In this document: piece after piece, positions 4,016 through 6,100 of the stretch
Numbering within the stretch: the first letter of the stretch is position 1
How the letters are laid out: every line of letters begins with the position of its first letter
DNA from: an uncultured Chloroflexota bacterium
GTDB lineage: Bacteria; Chloroflexota; Anaerolineae; Aggregatilineales; Phototrophicaceae
Assembly (NCBI GenBank): GCA_937870805.1
Contig: CALMZT010000927.1
Location: forward strand, 1-6,100
Direction: 5' to 3'
Length of the DNA: 6,100 nt
Made by a program: the position numbers and the translations under genes
Notes under the pieces: model-generated
Told to the model about the DNA's origin: nothing
Seen by the model: only the letters and a program-made list of their open reading frames with translations
Database searches by the model: none

Positions 4016-6100
4016 ATGACCGTAATTGATTTTTTTACGCAGCTTACGCGCACTTTTTACATCGTGCTTTTTCTACTCACGCTTGTCGATTATCTACGAC
4101 ATGGTGGAAAGATACGGCGTGACATTGCCTTAGTGTTTTTATCCCTCTCGGCGACTGCTATGGTCGCATCGTTCAGGAGTGTCACGGGCATTGATTTGCC
4201 ATTTCTAACGCTGCTAGGCACATTGGCATTGATCGCCCAGCCGTTTCTGCTGCTGCGTTTGTTCCGCTACTTTCAGCCAGTGCCTCTCTGGATTCAGCGG
4301 TTCGCCCTCGTTGGTTTCATGATCTCTGAGGTGCTGTGGGTTCTTTTCCCAACGCAGACACCACCCTTGGTGATTCTGGCGATTGTGGCATATTTTGTCG
4401 TCGTCGATGGCTATGCGGTAAATGCTTTCATTCGTGGCGCATTTGCCAGCACGGGCGTCGTCCGCCATCGGCTTCAGTTCGCGGCGGCTGGCTCCGCTTT
4501 GCTGGCGGCAGTGCTTTTCTTAGCCGGTATCCAGATCGTCGCACCCGTTTTCAGACCCCTCGTTTTGATACTCAATCAGATTCTCTCCATGTTGTCTGTC
4601 ATCTTCTTCTATCTGAGCTTTGCAACGCCGCGTTGGCTGCGCCAAGGATGGCAGCTTGCTGAACTGCGTGACTATCTGTTGCAGCACGCTCAACAACCTG
4701 CAAAGAAAGTGCTAGTCGAAATTCTTGACCAGCTCTGTCGCTCGGTAACGCAGGCGATGGGTGCTCATCTCGCTGTCGTGATTCTATGGGACGAAGAAAA
4801 GCAGCAGTTTGTATTGCAGCCGACGCCCGAAGCCGCAGCGCTCTCCACTGTGAATTTGAATGATGTAGATGCCATCAAAGGTGCGTGGAGCGACCAGAAA
4901 TCGACAGTGGTTTCGACATCAACAGGCTTGAGCGGCGAAGCGGCACGTATGATGGAAGCTGCTCACACTGAGATGCTGCTCATTGCACCTATCGCAACCA
5001 CCGAACACGCCGACGGCTTGCTGCTAGTCTTTCTGGCACATAATTCGCTTTTTGTGGATGATGATTTGAGCCTGCTGACGATCTTTGCGAAAGAAACTGC
5101 CATAGTCCTGGAAAACAACGAGGTTTTACAGGAACTGCATCGTCATGAGGAGGATTTGGAACAGAAAGTTCAGGAACGCACGGCGGCGCTGCAAGCCTCA
5201 GAAGCTGAACTACGGGCGGTGTTCTCAGCCATCAACGATAGTATTGCGGTGCTCGATGCAAAGGGGCGCTATCTAAAAATCGCGCCGACGCGGCATTCCC
5301 CCTTGTCCAAGCCTTCTGATGAGCTGCTCGGCAAGACGGTTTATGACGTGTTTCCTCCGACGCAAGCCGATGCCTTCGTGAATTCCATTCAGCTTGCATT
5401 GACGACACAGCAGACCACGAATGTCGAATACAACATTGCTGACAACGGGAAAAATGCGTGGTACATCGCCACTATGTCACCTATGCTTGAGGACACGATT
5501 CTATGGGTCGCGCGCGATATTACTACTCGTAAAAAGACAGAAGAGGATCTGGCGCACTATGCTTTAAACTTGCAGCGCTCCAATGAGGAACTGCGGCAGT
5601 TTGCCTATGTCGCGTCGCATGACTTACAGGAGCCGCTGCGCATGGTCGGCAGCTATTTACAGTTGATCGAAAACCGCTATACGGACAAGCTGGACGACGA
5701 GGGACGCGAATTCATTGCTTACGCCGTCGATGGCGCGGCGCGCATGAAAGACTTGATTAACGGGCTGCTGATGTACTCGCGCGTTGAAACCCAGCCGCAT
5801 AACTTCACCATGATCTCAGCGCAAAAGGCGTTGGACGAAGTATGTAAACTGATGGCAGTTTCCATTGATGAAGCTGAAGCGGAAATTACCAGCGATCCAC
5901 TGCCCCAAATGCGCGCTGATGAACGGCTCATTATCCAACTGTTTCAAAATCTGGTGGGTAATGCAATCAAATATCGCAGTGAACAGAAACTCAAGATTCA
6001 TGTGGGCGTGAAGCGTGAGAATAATGAGTGGATTTTCTCCGTTCAGGATAATGGCATCGGGATTGAGCCGCAGTATTTGGAAACGATCTTTATCCTCTCG
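4016..6100 (+). CDS. Seven-helix membrane sensor histidine kinase with GAF and PAS domains, 3'-partial
   Basis: An open frame of 695 codons that runs off the right edge. Residues 1-205 hold about seven hydrophobic helices (near 8-25, 36-55, 61-82, 92-112, 117-138, 152-175 and 182-205), a membrane sensor module. A GAF-like domain (about 226-370), a charged coiled coil (373-398, EEDLEQKVQERTAAL) and a PAS domain (about 399-505, ending WVARDITTRKK) follow. The HisKA domain has its phosphoacceptor at H535 (YVASHDLQEPLR). The ATPase domain begins with the N box NLVGNAIKY (N645, N649) and the G1 box DNGIGI (678-683); the remaining ATP-lid motifs lie outside the window. It should autophosphorylate on H535 and pass phosphate to an unidentified response regulator. 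The start is the first ATG after an in-frame stop at 3995-3997 and sits just before the first helix, but it has no visible SD. The ligand is unknown. No adjacent regulator is visible. Confidence 0.92.
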   Translation, partial: MTVIDFFTQLTRTFYIVLFLLTLVDYLRHGGKIRRDIALVFLSLSATAMVASFRSVTGIDLPFLTLLGTLALIAQPFLLLRLFRYFQPVPLWIQRFALVGFMISEVLWVLFPTQTPPLVILAIVAYFVVVDGYAVNAFIRGAFASTGVVRHRLQFAAAGSALLAAVLFLAGIQIVAPVFRPLVLILNQILSMLSVIFFYLSFATPRWLRQGWQLAELRDYLLQHAQQPAKKVLVEILDQLCRSVTQAMGAHLAVVILWDEEKQQFVLQPTPEAAALSTVNLNDVDAIKGAWSDQKSTVVSTSTGLSGEAARMMEAAHTEMLLIAPIATTEHADGLLLVFLAHNSLFVDDDLSLLTIFAKETAIVLENNEVLQELHRHEEDLEQKVQERTAALQASEAELRAVFSAINDSIAVLDAKGRYLKIAPTRHSPLSKPSDELLGKTVYDVFPPTQADAFVNSIQLALTTQQTTNVEYNIADNGKNAWYIATMSPMLEDTILWVARDITTRKKTEEDLAHYALNLQRSNEELRQFAYVASHDLQEPLRMVGSYLQLIENRYTDKLDDEGREFIAYAVDGAARMKDLINGLLMYSRVETQPHNFTMISAQKALDEVCKLMAVSIDEAEAEITSDPLPQMRADERLIIQLFQNLVGNAIKYRSEQKLKIHVGVKRENNEWIFSVQDNGIGIEPQYLETIFILS

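Noticed and set aside
4336..4662. Rightward 108-codon frame within the kinase region
   Set aside because: It is an alternative frame inside the membrane domain of the kinase. The kinase frame is continuous and has recognisable domains, so this one is a shadow.

Overview
The window looks like ordinary bacterial chromosome. Gene content suggests Chloroflexota (Anaerolineae-like): a YdaT/DUF2188 protein, CsbD and YtxH proteins, a stand-alone Nal1-type N-terminal domain, and a kinase with an 'LKIAPT...GKTVYDVFP' PAS domain. This placement is inferred from recalled family resemblance and is only moderately confident. Base composition looks roughly balanced, and most genes have good Shine-Dalgarno (SD) sites (AGGAGGT, AAAGGAG, AAGGAG). 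I see no rRNA, tRNA, CRISPR array, insertion sequence or prophage gene.

Layout. Four genes read rightward at the left: a short Nal1-N-like protein whose start probably lies one base outside the window (1-266), a receiver-only response regulator with altered active-site positions (339-761), a GlsB/YeaQ-type small membrane protein (858-1124) closed by a convincing intrinsic terminator (1177-1210), and an AI-2E family membrane protein (1237-2367). A strong hairpin (2398-2422) separates the last of these from a leftward gene set that it meets head-on. In transcription order that set is a YdaT-like DUF2188 protein (3463-3071), a CsbD protein (3037-2828) and a YtxH protein (2731-2447). A 552-base non-coding region (3464-4015) with several hairpins separates this set from a divergent gene. 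That gene is a large membrane sensor histidine kinase (4016 to beyond the right edge) with seven predicted membrane helices, GAF, PAS, HisKA and the start of the ATPase domain.

How the genes may work together. GlsB, CsbD, YdaT and YtxH all belong to families tied to general or envelope stress in other bacteria; in Bacillus subtilis csbD, ydaT and ytxH belong to the sigma-B stress regulon. Their clustering beside an orphan receiver protein and a multi-input kinase suggests a stress-response neighbourhood. The functional link is inference from position. I found no clearly undescribed system; the most unusual items are the protease-less Nal1 domain, the degenerate receiver and the structured intergenic region.
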